Source: JAVVEW01 sp032251045 (GTDB lineage: Bacteria > Pseudomonadota > Gammaproteobacteria > Methylococcales > Methylomonadaceae). From it: 17,519 nt of DNA. The notes beneath the pieces were generated by a model. That model searched no databases. It saw only the letters and a program-made list of their open reading frames with translations, and was not told the DNA's origin. Where the stretch lies: contig JAVVEW010000052.1 of NCBI GenBank assembly GCA_032251045.1, positions 1 to 17,519 on the forward strand, read 5' to 3'. Both the position numbers and the translations under genes were made by a program. Positions 1 to 7,660 of this stretch are shown one piece after another; the stretch's first letter is position 1; every line of letters starts with the position of its first letter.

Positions 1-2
1 GC

Positions 3-2432
3 CATCAGGCTGAGCAGGCCTTAGCAGCCGGGAATCATAAACAGGCTATCGAGCTGTACAAGACATTACTGAAACTCGCTGACCGCGACGAATGGCGTGA
101 GGCGCTGGCCGCAAGCTATCTGGTGCGTGCGCAGACTTTGGCCGAGAAGACCTTGCTGAAAGAGGCGGTGGTGTTTTATGAAAATTATCTGAAATGGACC
201 ACCACCGCCCCCGAACTTCAGGATCGCTATTGTCTGTGGCTGTTGGCCTGTGGCCAGCAAGCCAAAGCGCTGGACACCGTCAAGGCACTCACTGCCGAAC
301 AACTCGACAAAGCCCTGCCGGAACTGGCCGTTTGGCTGGGTTTTTTCCTGGTTTCCGGACAGGCTGAGTGGATCGACAGCCTGCCCGATGACAGCGCCCT
401 GAAAAGCCATTGGCAGCAAGTCAGCGAGGCCTTGCAAGCCCATCGGCAAGGCGATCAAGCAGGCTTTAGAGCCAAGCTGAAAAGCCTGCCTTACCGCTCG
501 GCGTTTCGGGATTTGAAAACTTTGCTGCTGGCGGTTGATTCACCCCCTGACCAGGCGTTAACGCTACTGGCAAAAATCCCCGAGCATTCCCCTTATCACA
601 GCCTGACGCCTGCCCTTGTCATGTTGTTCAGCCAGGGTTTGGCTTTGGTCAAAGCCTCGGCACAGGTCTCAGAGGCCCAACGCTGCGTCATCAGTCAGGC
701 CAAAGGCTTGAATAAAATGCAACTTAAGCTGCTGAACCGGCTTTCTCAACAACACGCACAGCTCGATAACGCCAAGGTTCGCTTCAATCTGCTGATCGAG
801 CATCGTGAGTTGTTTGCCGATGACAGGGTGCGTGAAGGCTGTCAAAGTCTTCTGCCTGATTATCCGGCGGGTCTGCAGTTGTTCCTGAAAACTTTTGCCC
901 ACAACGATCATGCCGAACAGCTACGCCTGAAGGCATTGCTTGCCGAACATAACGATGCGTTTTTTGAAGCCCATCGGGACTGGCGGATATTGGTTGATCA
1001 TTGGCTAAACAACAGCCATCAAAACCCTGACCAAACCAAGCAAGCCGCGTTGGTGCTGCGTCATGTCGCCGAGGCATTTGATGACGAAATAATGGGTATT
1101 GAGTTACTCATCGAGAGTCTTGAAGTCGATCCTGACGATGCGCCCAGTTATCATAAAATCCTTGAGTTTTGGGCAAAATTGCCGGATTGGAAAAATTACC
1201 ACCTCTGGTTGAAAAAGGCGCTGGCGCAATTTCCAGAACGTACCGACTTTTTAATCCGGGCGGTTAAATCCGCCCAGCGCCGCAAAGCCTTCAAACTAGC
1301 CACCCGCTATGCTAAACAACTGTTAACACTCGACCCGATCAATACTCTGGCCCGGGAAAATCTGTTCAACAGTCATCTGGCGCATGCGCTGAAACTGCTG
1401 AACGGTAACAAATACCACCTGGTCGAAACGGAGCTTAACGCGGCCGCCGCCATCCCCGTGGCCAAAACCCTACGCCCTCAGGTTGAACTGCTGCATGCCG
1501 CATTGTGGTACTTTACTGACAGCAATGCCCAAGGCATCGAGCAGTTTGTGCAAACTTTGCAAACGCTCAATCCAGACCCAACCAGCGCGCAATGGCAAGC
1601 GGTGATTGAAAGCACGCGGCTCGACCTGCCCATGGCGCCAATAAGCCGATTATTGCCCGACTGTAAAAAGCACGAGCTCAGCGAAGCATCGTTGCAGCAT
1701 TTAACCGCACTGATCGAGCGCTATCGCCAGCAACTACCGGATAGCACGCTGATCGACAAAGCCCTGGATACAATCAAGCCATCCTTGAAACACTCCATGA
1801 AAGGGTTGCACTACCGTGAGCAAACATTGCTGGACTGGTGCGAGTTGCTGGAACGACTGGAGCGTTATGATCTGATCAAACCCTGCGCCAGCGCCACCCG
1901 CGGCATCTGGGATTCACCCATCTGGGCGTATTACCGCATTCTGCCCGAGCTGCAAGGCAAGCCTAAAAGTCTGGGATTCACGCTGATCTGGCGTCTGCAA
2001 ACCGCACTGGACGAAGCCAGGCAAACCGGCGACAGTCGCGCCGAGGCCAAATTGACGCGCTTGCTGGAAACACAGCGCCCCCCAGAACCCTTACCTCTCA
2101 CGCCCATGGACGATCCGTTTGAGCCTGAAGAATTGGATGAAACCGAACTCAATCCCGATATTGTCACTGATTTATTCGGCCATCTAAGCAAAGCCGAGCT
2201 GACATGGCTGCTGCAGGATTATCAGAGCTTTACCGAAGGACGCCGTTTGATAAACCTGCTTGAATACTGTTTATCACAGCTTGACCAAAAACAGCTCACT
2301 CCGCCTAAGCCCAAACTGCTCACCGACAATATCGACTGCGTGCTGTCTCTGGTGTTATGGATTCGGGCCAAACAGCTGAATATCAAGGTTGGCATCGATC
2401 AGAATCAAATTTTTAACTATTTTCAAAACTAG
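3..2432 (+). CDS. TPR-like helical repeat protein of a dedicated Hsp70 operon (5' end cut by window)
   Basis: The frame is open from base 3 with no stop before TAG at 2430-2432, so the start lies to the left of the window; the GTG at 123 is probably internal. About 809 residues are visible. The product is almost wholly helical, with repeated A/L/Y-spaced helix pairs like tetratricopeptide units; the first visible residues (HKQAIELYKTLLK, then KEAVVFYENYLKW) are typical. A Pro/acidic linker near visible residues 690-720 (PPEPLPLTPMDDPFEPEELDE) separates a last helical piece of about 85 residues. I see no signal peptide in the visible part, no membrane segment and no catalytic motif. The gene ends 9 nt before the J-domain gene, so it belongs to the chaperone operon. 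A scaffold or client-binding role for the Hsp70 is inferred from the fold and neighbours. The specific family is not recognised. Confidence 0.75.
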   Translation, partial: HQAEQALAAGNHKQAIELYKTLLKLADRDEWREALAASYLVRAQTLAEKTLLKEAVVFYENYLKWTTTAPELQDRYCLWLLACGQQAKALDTVKALTAEQLDKALPELAVWLGFFLVSGQAEWIDSLPDDSALKSHWQQVSEALQAHRQGDQAGFRAKLKSLPYRSAFRDLKTLLLAVDSPPDQALTLLAKIPEHSPYHSLTPALVMLFSQGLALVKASAQVSEAQRCVISQAKGLNKMQLKLLNRLSQQHAQLDNAKVRFNLLIEHRELFADDRVREGCQSLLPDYPAGLQLFLKTFAHNDHAEQLRLKALLAEHNDAFFEAHRDWRILVDHWLNNSHQNPDQTKQAALVLRHVAEAFDDEIMGIELLIESLEVDPDDAPSYHKILEFWAKLPDWKNYHLWLKKALAQFPERTDFLIRAVKSAQRRKAFKLATRYAKQLLTLDPINTLARENLFNSHLAHALKLLNGNKYHLVETELNAAAAIPVAKTLRPQVELLHAALWYFTDSNAQGIEQFVQTLQTLNPDPTSAQWQAVIESTRLDLPMAPISRLLPDCKKHELSEASLQHLTALIERYRQQLPDSTLIDKALDTIKPSLKHSMKGLHYREQTLLDWCELLERLERYDLIKPCASATRGIWDSPIWAYYRILPELQGKPKSLGFTLIWRLQTALDEARQTGDSRAEAKLTRLLETQRPPEPLPLTPMDDPFEPEELDETELNPDIVTDLFGHLSKAELTWLLQDYQSFTEGRRLINLLEYCLSQLDQKQLTPPKPKLLTDNIDCVLSLVLWIRAKQLNIKVGIDQNQIFNYFQN

Positions 2433-2441
2433 AGGCTGGCC

Positions 2442-2774
2442 ATGACTTCACCTTACCAACTGCTGGGCATCTCTGAACAAAGCAGCGACACGGAGATTAA
2501 AAATGCTTACCTTAAGGCGGTGAAAACCTGCCCGCCGGAGCGTGATCCAGAGCGTTTTCAGCGCCTGCACCAAGCTTATGAAATCATCAAAGACCAGGAC
2601 AGCCGCTTGCGCCATGCCTTGTTCGATTGGCCAGACGTTCACTTTGACGAGCTGATCGATGTCGTCTTCGCACAGCCTGAAACCACGGTCGATGGTATTG
2701 AGGTATTGCATGAGCTGCTGGCTAAAATCAGCCCTGAACAAGTGTTACTCAATCATTTGACTCACCGATCATGA
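2442..2774 (+). CDS. Short J-like (DnaJ-type) protein lacking the HPD motif
   Basis: A 110-residue protein that is little more than a J-like domain. Helix I is YQLLGI (5-10), helix II is TEIKNAYLKAVK (17-28), and helix III is PERFQRLHQAYEIIKD (36-51). The loop between helices II and III, where J-proteins carry the HPD that triggers Hsp70 ATP hydrolysis, reads CPPERD (30-35) instead. From memory, a PPE(R/K)xPE variant occurs in some other bacterial J-like proteins, so this may be a real subclass and not decay. The last ~50 residues (DWPDVHFDELIDVV onward) are not a known DnaJ zinc or client domain. GAGG six bases before ATG is a good ribosome site. The stop overlaps the next start as ATGA. It probably docks or recruits for the Hsp70 encoded two genes on; whether it stimulates ATPase is uncertain. 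Confidence 0.8.
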   Translation: MTSPYQLLGISEQSSDTEIKNAYLKAVKTCPPERDPERFQRLHQAYEIIKDQDSRLRHALFDWPDVHFDELIDVVFAQPETTVDGIEVLHELLAKISPEQVLLNHLTHRS

Positions 2775-3421
2775 GCAACGCCCTGTCCACCGATGCCGTG
2801 CTCGATGACTTTCGCCACTACCTGGAAGCCACCGACTTCGCGCATCTGACCGCGCAACAACCTGAAGACCTGACCACCTTGTTTACCGACCTGGCTGGTC
2901 TGAAAAATGAGGTTAAAAGTCAATCCCGCCAGTTCAAAGCCACTCTGGACAGCCTGGAACAGGCGGTCTCGACCTTGACCGAAGACAATCAGGCGCTGCG
3001 GCAAGCGCTGGAGGACGTCAAAACCCAGGCCACCCGGCACGCTGAAACCATCGAGCGCTCGGTACTGGCGGAAATACTGGATTTTTATGACCGTCTGGAC
3101 GAAGCGTATCAAGCCTTAAGCCATTACCGGCCGGTCAACCGTTTGTTTCGCCACTCCAAACCTCAGGATGTCACCTTTATCGAACGCCTGAAACAAGGCC
3201 AGGAAATCACCCGCCGGCGTTTTCTGGAATGGTTGCAAAAAAATCACATCACCCCGATTGACTGCCTGGGGCAACCGTTCGACGCCAACACCATGCGCAC
3301 TCTGGCGGTTGGTCACGATGCCAAACAAGACCATGGCACCGTGCTGGCAGTGATGCGCAGCGGTTTCCGGCATCATGACCAGGTATTGCGTCTGGCCGAA
3401 GTCAAAGTCAACAAACTTTAA
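2771..3421 (+). CDS. GrpE-family nucleotide exchange factor
   Basis: A 216-residue GrpE-like protein, the ADP/ATP exchange partner of an Hsp70. Residues about 35-115 form a long Leu/Gln/Glu-rich coiled coil (LKNEVKSQSRQFKATLDSLEQ and following), as in the GrpE dimer stalk. Residues about 160-216 show the C-terminal beta head: GQPFDANTMRTLAV matches the G-x-FDP-x-x-H-x-A region, and the LAVMRSGFRHHDQVLRLAEV strand block ends in VKVNK. The usual His of the FDP...HEAV motif is replaced here (ANTMRTLAV), so this is a divergent copy and not the housekeeping grpE; I leave the symbol empty for that reason. The start overlaps the J-like gene by 4 nt (ATGA), implying translational coupling. The Hsp70 gene starts 16 nt after its stop. 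Confidence 0.88.
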   Translation: MSNALSTDAVLDDFRHYLEATDFAHLTAQQPEDLTTLFTDLAGLKNEVKSQSRQFKATLDSLEQAVSTLTEDNQALRQALEDVKTQATRHAETIERSVLAEILDFYDRLDEAYQALSHYRPVNRLFRHSKPQDVTFIERLKQGQEITRRRFLEWLQKNHITPIDCLGQPFDANTMRTLAVGHDAKQDHGTVLAVMRSGFRHHDQVLRLAEVKVNKL

Positions 3422-3437
3422 CCCCTTCTTAACTATT

Positions 3438-5180
3438 ATGAATGACATCATTATCGGTATCGATTTAGGCACCACCAATTCCGAAGTGGCCTGGGTGGAA
3501 AACGGACAGGCCAGCGTCATCACCGACCAAGGCAAAAAAATCCTGCCTTCGGTGGTCGGCGTCGATGATCAGGGCAACATTTTGATTGGCGAAACCGCTC
3601 GCAATCAATACCTGCTCTACCCCGAGCGCACGGTCAAATCAATCAAACGGCTGATGGGCCAGGACACCCAGGTCAACATGGCCGGGAAAATGTACCAGCC
3701 GCAGGAAATCTCGGCGATGATTCTCAAACGCCTGAAAGCGATTGCCGAACAGCATCTGGGCCACAGCGTCAGTAAAGCGGTGATCACCGTGCCGGCATAT
3801 TTTTCCGACGCCCAGCGCCAGGCCACCCGCGAGGCCGGCGAAATCGCAGGGCTTGACGTGGTACGCATGATCAACGAACCCACCGCTGCGGCGTTGGTCT
3901 ATGGCGCCGGCCAAACCGAGGCCAAGCGCATGTTAGTGTATGACTTAGGCGGCGGCACCTTCGATGTTTCCGTGGTCAATATCCAGGATGGCGTGGTGGA
4001 AGTGCTGTCCAGCCATGGCGATAACCACCTGGGCGGCGATGACTTTGACCAGCAAATCATCAATCACATCGCAAGCCATGTTAAAACCGAGTACGGACTG
4101 AATATCGCCGGCGATACCAAAGCCATGGCGCGCATCACCCGGGCCGCCGAACGCGCCAAAATCGAGCTTTCCAATCAGCCTTTCGTGCGTATCGAGGAAG
4201 AATATCTAACCGAACAAGACGGTAACCCGGTGCATTTATCGCTGGAATTGGCGCGCAGCGACTACGAAACCCTGATCGAACATTTTATCGATGCCACCCT
4301 GGATGCGGTGCATATCGCCTTGCAAGGCGCCCAGCTGACGGCCACCGATATCGACGACATTATTCTGGTTGGCGGTTCCACCCGCACGCCGTGCATCCGG
4401 GAACGCTTGTTCGACCAATTCGGCTTCGAGCCGCATGGCGAAGTCGACCCCGATTTATGCGTGGCGCTGGGTGCGGCCACGCAAGCGGCGATGATTCAAG
4501 GCATTTCGGTTGATACCGTGCTGGTCGATGTCACCCCCTACACTTACGGCACCAGCGCGCTGGGCTATCTGGACGGCGAAATGAGCCCTTACCGGTTTGT
4601 GCCCATCATTCATAAAAACAGCGTGCTGCCGACACGGCATTCGGAAGCCTTTCAAACGGTTTACGATGGTCAGGAAACAGTCATCATCAAAATTTTTCAG
4701 GGTGAAGATCCCGACGCCCTGAACAATATCGAAATCGGCGCGTTCACCGTTGAAAACCTTAAGGATGTTCCGGCCGGCAATACCATTACCTTGACCCTGG
4801 AGCTGGATCTGAACGGCCTACTTAAAGTGTCGGCACGGGAAAAAGCCACCGGCCTGGAAAAAACCGTCACCATCGACAATGCCATTGCAAGGTTCGAGCA
4901 GGAACAACTCAGCGATGCACGGCAACGAGTCAGTGATCTTTTCGGCGAAGCCGCAGCCGATGAATCCGAGGCAACAGCCCCTGAAAGTGAACGCATCAAA
5001 GCCGCCCGCCTGGCCATTGCCAAAGCCGAGTCGCTGTTTGACCAAGTCACCCTAGAAGACCGCGAAGATTTAAGTGATATGATCGAAACCTTGACCGACC
5101 TGATCGCCCACGATGATGAAGCGGCGCTGGTCGAGCCCTTGGAACAGCTCAACGACATGCTTTATTACCTCGATCACTGA
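3438..5180 (+). CDS. Hsp70-family chaperone (DnaK/HscC-like paralogue)
   Basis: A 580-residue Hsp70. The ATPase domain is intact: phosphate-1 motif GIDLGTTNS (7-15), TVPAYFSDAQRQAT, INEPTAAALVYG, phosphate-2 DLGGGTFDVS, and adenosine motif ILVGGSTRTPCI. The linker is VLVDVTP followed by YTYG where DnaK has LSLG. The substrate-binding beta domain (KNSVLPTRHSEAF, then KIFQGEDP and LLKVSAREK) is complete. The C-terminal lid is short and there is no DnaK-like glutamine/acidic tail, hence about 60 residues fewer than E. coli DnaK. I chose ATG 3438 because the conserved GIDLGTTNS starts six residues later, as is usual; the in-frame ATG at 3375 lies inside grpE. No clear Shine-Dalgarno precedes 3438 (upstream bases CCCCTTCTTAACTATT), so coupling to grpE translation is likely. 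With its own GrpE and J-like neighbours it probably serves particular clients. Confidence 0.93.
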   Translation: MNDIIIGIDLGTTNSEVAWVENGQASVITDQGKKILPSVVGVDDQGNILIGETARNQYLLYPERTVKSIKRLMGQDTQVNMAGKMYQPQEISAMILKRLKAIAEQHLGHSVSKAVITVPAYFSDAQRQATREAGEIAGLDVVRMINEPTAAALVYGAGQTEAKRMLVYDLGGGTFDVSVVNIQDGVVEVLSSHGDNHLGGDDFDQQIINHIASHVKTEYGLNIAGDTKAMARITRAAERAKIELSNQPFVRIEEEYLTEQDGNPVHLSLELARSDYETLIEHFIDATLDAVHIALQGAQLTATDIDDIILVGGSTRTPCIRERLFDQFGFEPHGEVDPDLCVALGAATQAAMIQGISVDTVLVDVTPYTYGTSALGYLDGEMSPYRFVPIIHKNSVLPTRHSEAFQTVYDGQETVIIKIFQGEDPDALNNIEIGAFTVENLKDVPAGNTITLTLELDLNGLLKVSAREKATGLEKTVTIDNAIARFEQEQLSDARQRVSDLFGEAAADESEATAPESERIKAARLAIAKAESLFDQVTLEDREDLSDMIETLTDLIAHDDEAALVEPLEQLNDMLYYLDH

Positions 5181-5608
5181 TGCAGCGCTGCCCTTGTTGC
5201 CATGCCCGATTAAACGATGCGCCACAGTGCCGACGCTGCGGCGCCGATTTAAGCGCGGCGCGCCAGACTGAACAGCAAGCCAGACTCTGGCTGGCGCTGT
5301 CGGTGCAAGCCCTGCGCCGCGACGCCCCGGAGCTGGCGGCACGCGCTGTCAATCGAGCGTTAAGCTACCGGAAGACGCGCCCTGCCCGGCTCTGGCAAGC
5401 GTTCCTGGAACGCCAGTTTTATGATGCTTTATACCAGAATATCCAGCAGCAACGCTGGCCAAAGGCGCGTGTTTTTCTGACCTCGCTGCAACGTCTTAAT
5501 GGCACTGACCAAGGCGCTTTGCGGCGTTTTCAGGAACTTATCGATAGTGTAACCGATACCCGGCCAAGCGCTGTTACCGGGGATATTGGACAAACATCAC
5601 CACATTAA
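5180..5608 (+). CDS. Small zinc-ribbon protein closing the Hsp70 operon
   Basis: A 142-residue protein whose ATG shares a base with the Hsp70 stop (TGATG), so it is almost certainly co-translated with it. The N-terminus has two CxxC knuckles, C4/C7 and C17/C20 (MQRCPCCHARL...QCRRCGADL), a zinc-ribbon pattern. The rest, about residues 30-115, is helical, with a TPR-like look (LWLALSVQALRRDAPELAARAVNRAL, then a second helix pair around 85-110), and the last 25 residues look disordered. I do not recognise the family. Position at the end of a chaperone operon suggests an adaptor or client-recognition subunit, which is inference only. No signal peptide or membrane segment. The next gene, rlmJ, starts 23 nt downstream and may be read from the same transcript. 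Confidence 0.8.
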   Translation: MQRCPCCHARLNDAPQCRRCGADLSAARQTEQQARLWLALSVQALRRDAPELAARAVNRALSYRKTRPARLWQAFLERQFYDALYQNIQQQRWPKARVFLTSLQRLNGTDQGALRRFQELIDSVTDTRPSAVTGDIGQTSPH

Positions 5609-5631
5609 CCACCCTCACCACCTGCTACCCC

Positions 5632-6471
5632 ATGCTCAGTTATCGTCACGGCTTTCATGCCGGCAATTTTGCCGATGTCCTAAAACATAGCCTGCTGTGC
5701 CTGGCTGTGACGGAATTGCTGAAAAAAGACAAAGCCCTGGCCTATATCGACACCCACTCAGGTGCCGGTATGTATTCACTGACTGCCCCTTTTGCCGAAA
5801 AAACCGGTGAATACCGGGCAGGCATTGGCCGGCTCTGGCACGATGACACAGCCCCCTCCTTATTACAGCCCTATCTGCACGCAATCCGCGCCTATAACCC
5901 TGACCACCAGCTGCGCCACTACCCAGGCTCGCCCGCTCTGGTCAAAGCCTTGCTCAGGCCAGGCGATTTGATGCAGCTGAGTGAATTACACCGCAATGAC
6001 TTTGCCGACTTAAGCACGCATTTCAAAGCAACCCGGCATGTCCAGGTCGCCCAGGAGGACGGCTTGCAACAACTGCTCAAAAAACTACCGCCGGTGTCGC
6101 GGCGCGGCCTGATTTTGATCGACCCCAGTTATGAACTCAAAAACGATTACATAACGGTCGTTAAAACCTTAACAAGCGCATACCGGCGCTTTGCCACCGG
6201 TGTTTATTGTCTTTGGTATCCGGTGCTGCGACGCTCTGAAACCGAACAGCTGCTAAACGCCCTGGCCGCCACGGGTATTCGCAAACAACTGCGCATCGAG
6301 CAATGTATCTGCCAAGACAACGACGCCACGGGCATGACCGGTTCCGGTTTGTTATGGATCAACCCCCCCTGGCAACTGGCTGAACAGGCGCAAACAATAC
6401 TGCCATGGCTGCAAGACAAGCTAGGGCAACACGATGGCCATTGGCAAGTATCCTGGCATGTACCGGAATGA
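5632..6471 (+). CDS. rlmJ: 23S rRNA (adenine2030-N6)-methyltransferase RlmJ
   Basis: A 279-residue protein, the usual RlmJ length. RlmJ methylates N6 of A2030 in 23S rRNA. The signature N-terminus LSYRHGFHAGNFADVLKH (2-19) is characteristic of the family, followed by YIDTHSGAGMYSL (38-50), the SAM-binding motif I equivalent. The catalytic motif IV is DPSY at 164-167 in the context LILIDPSYELKNDY; many N6-adenine methyltransferases have DPPY, so Ser replaces the second Pro. The C-terminal GSGLLWINPPW block is also typical. Cytosolic, no signal. No strong Shine-Dalgarno is visible ahead of the ATG (CACCTGCTACCCC), so it may rely on read-through from the chaperone operon. A functional link with that operon is not implied. 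After its stop comes about 300 bp without a gene. Confidence 0.95.
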   Translation: MLSYRHGFHAGNFADVLKHSLLCLAVTELLKKDKALAYIDTHSGAGMYSLTAPFAEKTGEYRAGIGRLWHDDTAPSLLQPYLHAIRAYNPDHQLRHYPGSPALVKALLRPGDLMQLSELHRNDFADLSTHFKATRHVQVAQEDGLQQLLKKLPPVSRRGLILIDPSYELKNDYITVVKTLTSAYRRFATGVYCLWYPVLRRSETEQLLNALAATGIRKQLRIEQCICQDNDATGMTGSGLLWINPPWQLAEQAQTILPWLQDKLGQHDGHWQVSWHVPE

Positions 6472-6772
6472 AACCAGGTCAGCGCTGTCGTTGGGCTGCT
6501 GCGCCTTTTTTCAAAAAGGCTTGAGGGAATTTAATCAAAATGGCCAGTGTCTTCACCGTGTTTGAGCTGTTAGCTGTGAACGCTTGCCGTAAAAGCACCT
6601 CAGGACTATGCTTGCGGGAAACGGTATTTTCGAACAGCTCGCTGATCGCTCAACCTAAGCCTCTGAAACTGGAATGTACATCATGAACATGACTGTATCG
6701 TGCTATTTTGTCACCGACCACTCGATAACCCATCAGCGTTCATTCTCTATCATGAGCACTTTCTAAGACAGT
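6472..6772. other. Non-coding gap between rlmJ and the HDOD gene
   Basis: These 301 bases hold no convincing gene. Visible in them are a tight palindrome at 6503-6520, a short stretch CGTTGGGCTGCTGCGCC (6489-6505) resembling part of the REP-like element at 13893-13925, and a weak extended -10-like TGCTATTTT (6701-6709) without a good -35. The HDOD gene promoter should lie here, but I cannot place it firmly. Confidence 0.5.
6503..6520. repeat. Perfect 8-bp palindrome after rlmJ, possible terminator stem
   Basis: GCCTTTTT and AAAAAGGC pair perfectly around a TC centre, 32 nt after the rlmJ stop. In RNA the loop would open to four or more bases. No U-tract follows (TTGAGGGAATTTA), so it is at best a weak intrinsic terminator; on the other strand it is equally symmetrical. 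Confidence 0.4.
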
Positions 6773-7654
6773 ATGACGGAACCGGCCAATACGGATCAAA
6801 GCGCTTTCAGCAAGGTTCAAAACCGTTTACTGCTGGAATGTTATCGTCATTTCAAAACGGAAAAATTGCAAATCCCGACCATTCCCGATGTCGCCTTCAA
6901 AATCCGCAAAGCAATCAATGACCCCAGTGCTAATAACAGTAAAATCGCCAAGGTCGTACAAATCGACCCGACCATCACCGCCCGCCTGATTCGCATTGCC
7001 AACAGCCCTTTGTATCGTGGCCGGCGCACCATAGAAAGCTGCCCGGAAGCCTTGACACGCATGGGCCTTAAGGCAGCGCAAGATATTATTACCTCTTTTG
7101 CGTTAAAAACCGTGTTTCAGGCCAAAACGCCGCTGGTTCGCAAACGCATGGCCGAGCTATGGCACCACAGCAGCTATGTGGCGGCAATCAGCGCGGTATT
7201 CGCGCATAAGCTGCGTGGTTTTGACCCTGACAAGGCCATGCTGGCCGGCTTGATTCACGATATCGGCACCGTACCTATTCTGACTTTCGTGGACAGCATC
7301 CCCGGACACGATCTGGATCTGCGCCAACTGCAGGAGACTATCCGCCTCTTGCGCGTGGAGATCGGCGTCTTTATTTTGCAACAGTGGGACTTTGGCGAGG
7401 ACTTTCAAGATGTGGTGCGTCATGCCGAACATTGGCGTCGGGACAGCGGCGGCAGTGCCGATTATGCGGATATTGTGATGCTGTCACAGCTGCATAGTTA
7501 TATCGGCAAAGTCGATAGTAAAAAGCTACCGCAACTGGATATGTTGCCTGCGTTTCAGAAGCTGATGAGCGGACAGTTTGATATCGATACCAGTATCAGT
7601 ATACTGGATGAAGCTCAGGATGAGATCGAACATATTCGCACCATGCTGAACTAA
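6773..7654 (+). CDS. HDOD-domain signalling protein
   Basis: A 293-residue protein dominated by an HDOD domain (about residues 32-235), a relative of the HD phosphohydrolase fold used in bacterial signalling and often found with chemotaxis, motility or cyclic-di-GMP genes. Visible features are LQIPTIPDVAFKIRKAI (32-48), the stretch IDPTITARLIRIANSPLY (64-81) and ALTRMGLKAAQDIITSFAL, all classic HDOD. It also has AGLIHDIGTVPIL (158-170), with an HD pair at H162-D163; a full HD-GYP metal site and the GYP motif are absent, so phosphodiesterase activity is not expected. There is no receiver or output domain. Six bases separate its stop from the FliK-like gene, so the two are probably co-transcribed. 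The ribosome site is weak (AAGACAGT before ATG). The partner and signal are unknown. Confidence 0.9.
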   Translation: MTEPANTDQSAFSKVQNRLLLECYRHFKTEKLQIPTIPDVAFKIRKAINDPSANNSKIAKVVQIDPTITARLIRIANSPLYRGRRTIESCPEALTRMGLKAAQDIITSFALKTVFQAKTPLVRKRMAELWHHSSYVAAISAVFAHKLRGFDPDKAMLAGLIHDIGTVPILTFVDSIPGHDLDLRQLQETIRLLRVEIGVFILQQWDFGEDFQDVVRHAEHWRRDSGGSADYADIVMLSQLHSYIGKVDSKKLPQLDMLPAFQKLMSGQFDIDTSISILDEAQDEIEHIRTMLN

Positions 7655-7660
7655 TCAACC

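Noticed and set aside
3375..3437. Upstream ATG extension of the Hsp70 gene
   Set aside because: It overlaps grpE by 47 bases and adds residues before GIDLGTTNS that no Hsp70 needs; ATG 3438 fits the family.
6698..6728. Possible sigma-28 promoter before the HDOD-fliK genes
   Set aside because: CTCGATAA resembles GCCGATAA at six of eight bases but the region 11 nt upstream (GCTATTTT) matches TAAAGTTT poorly.
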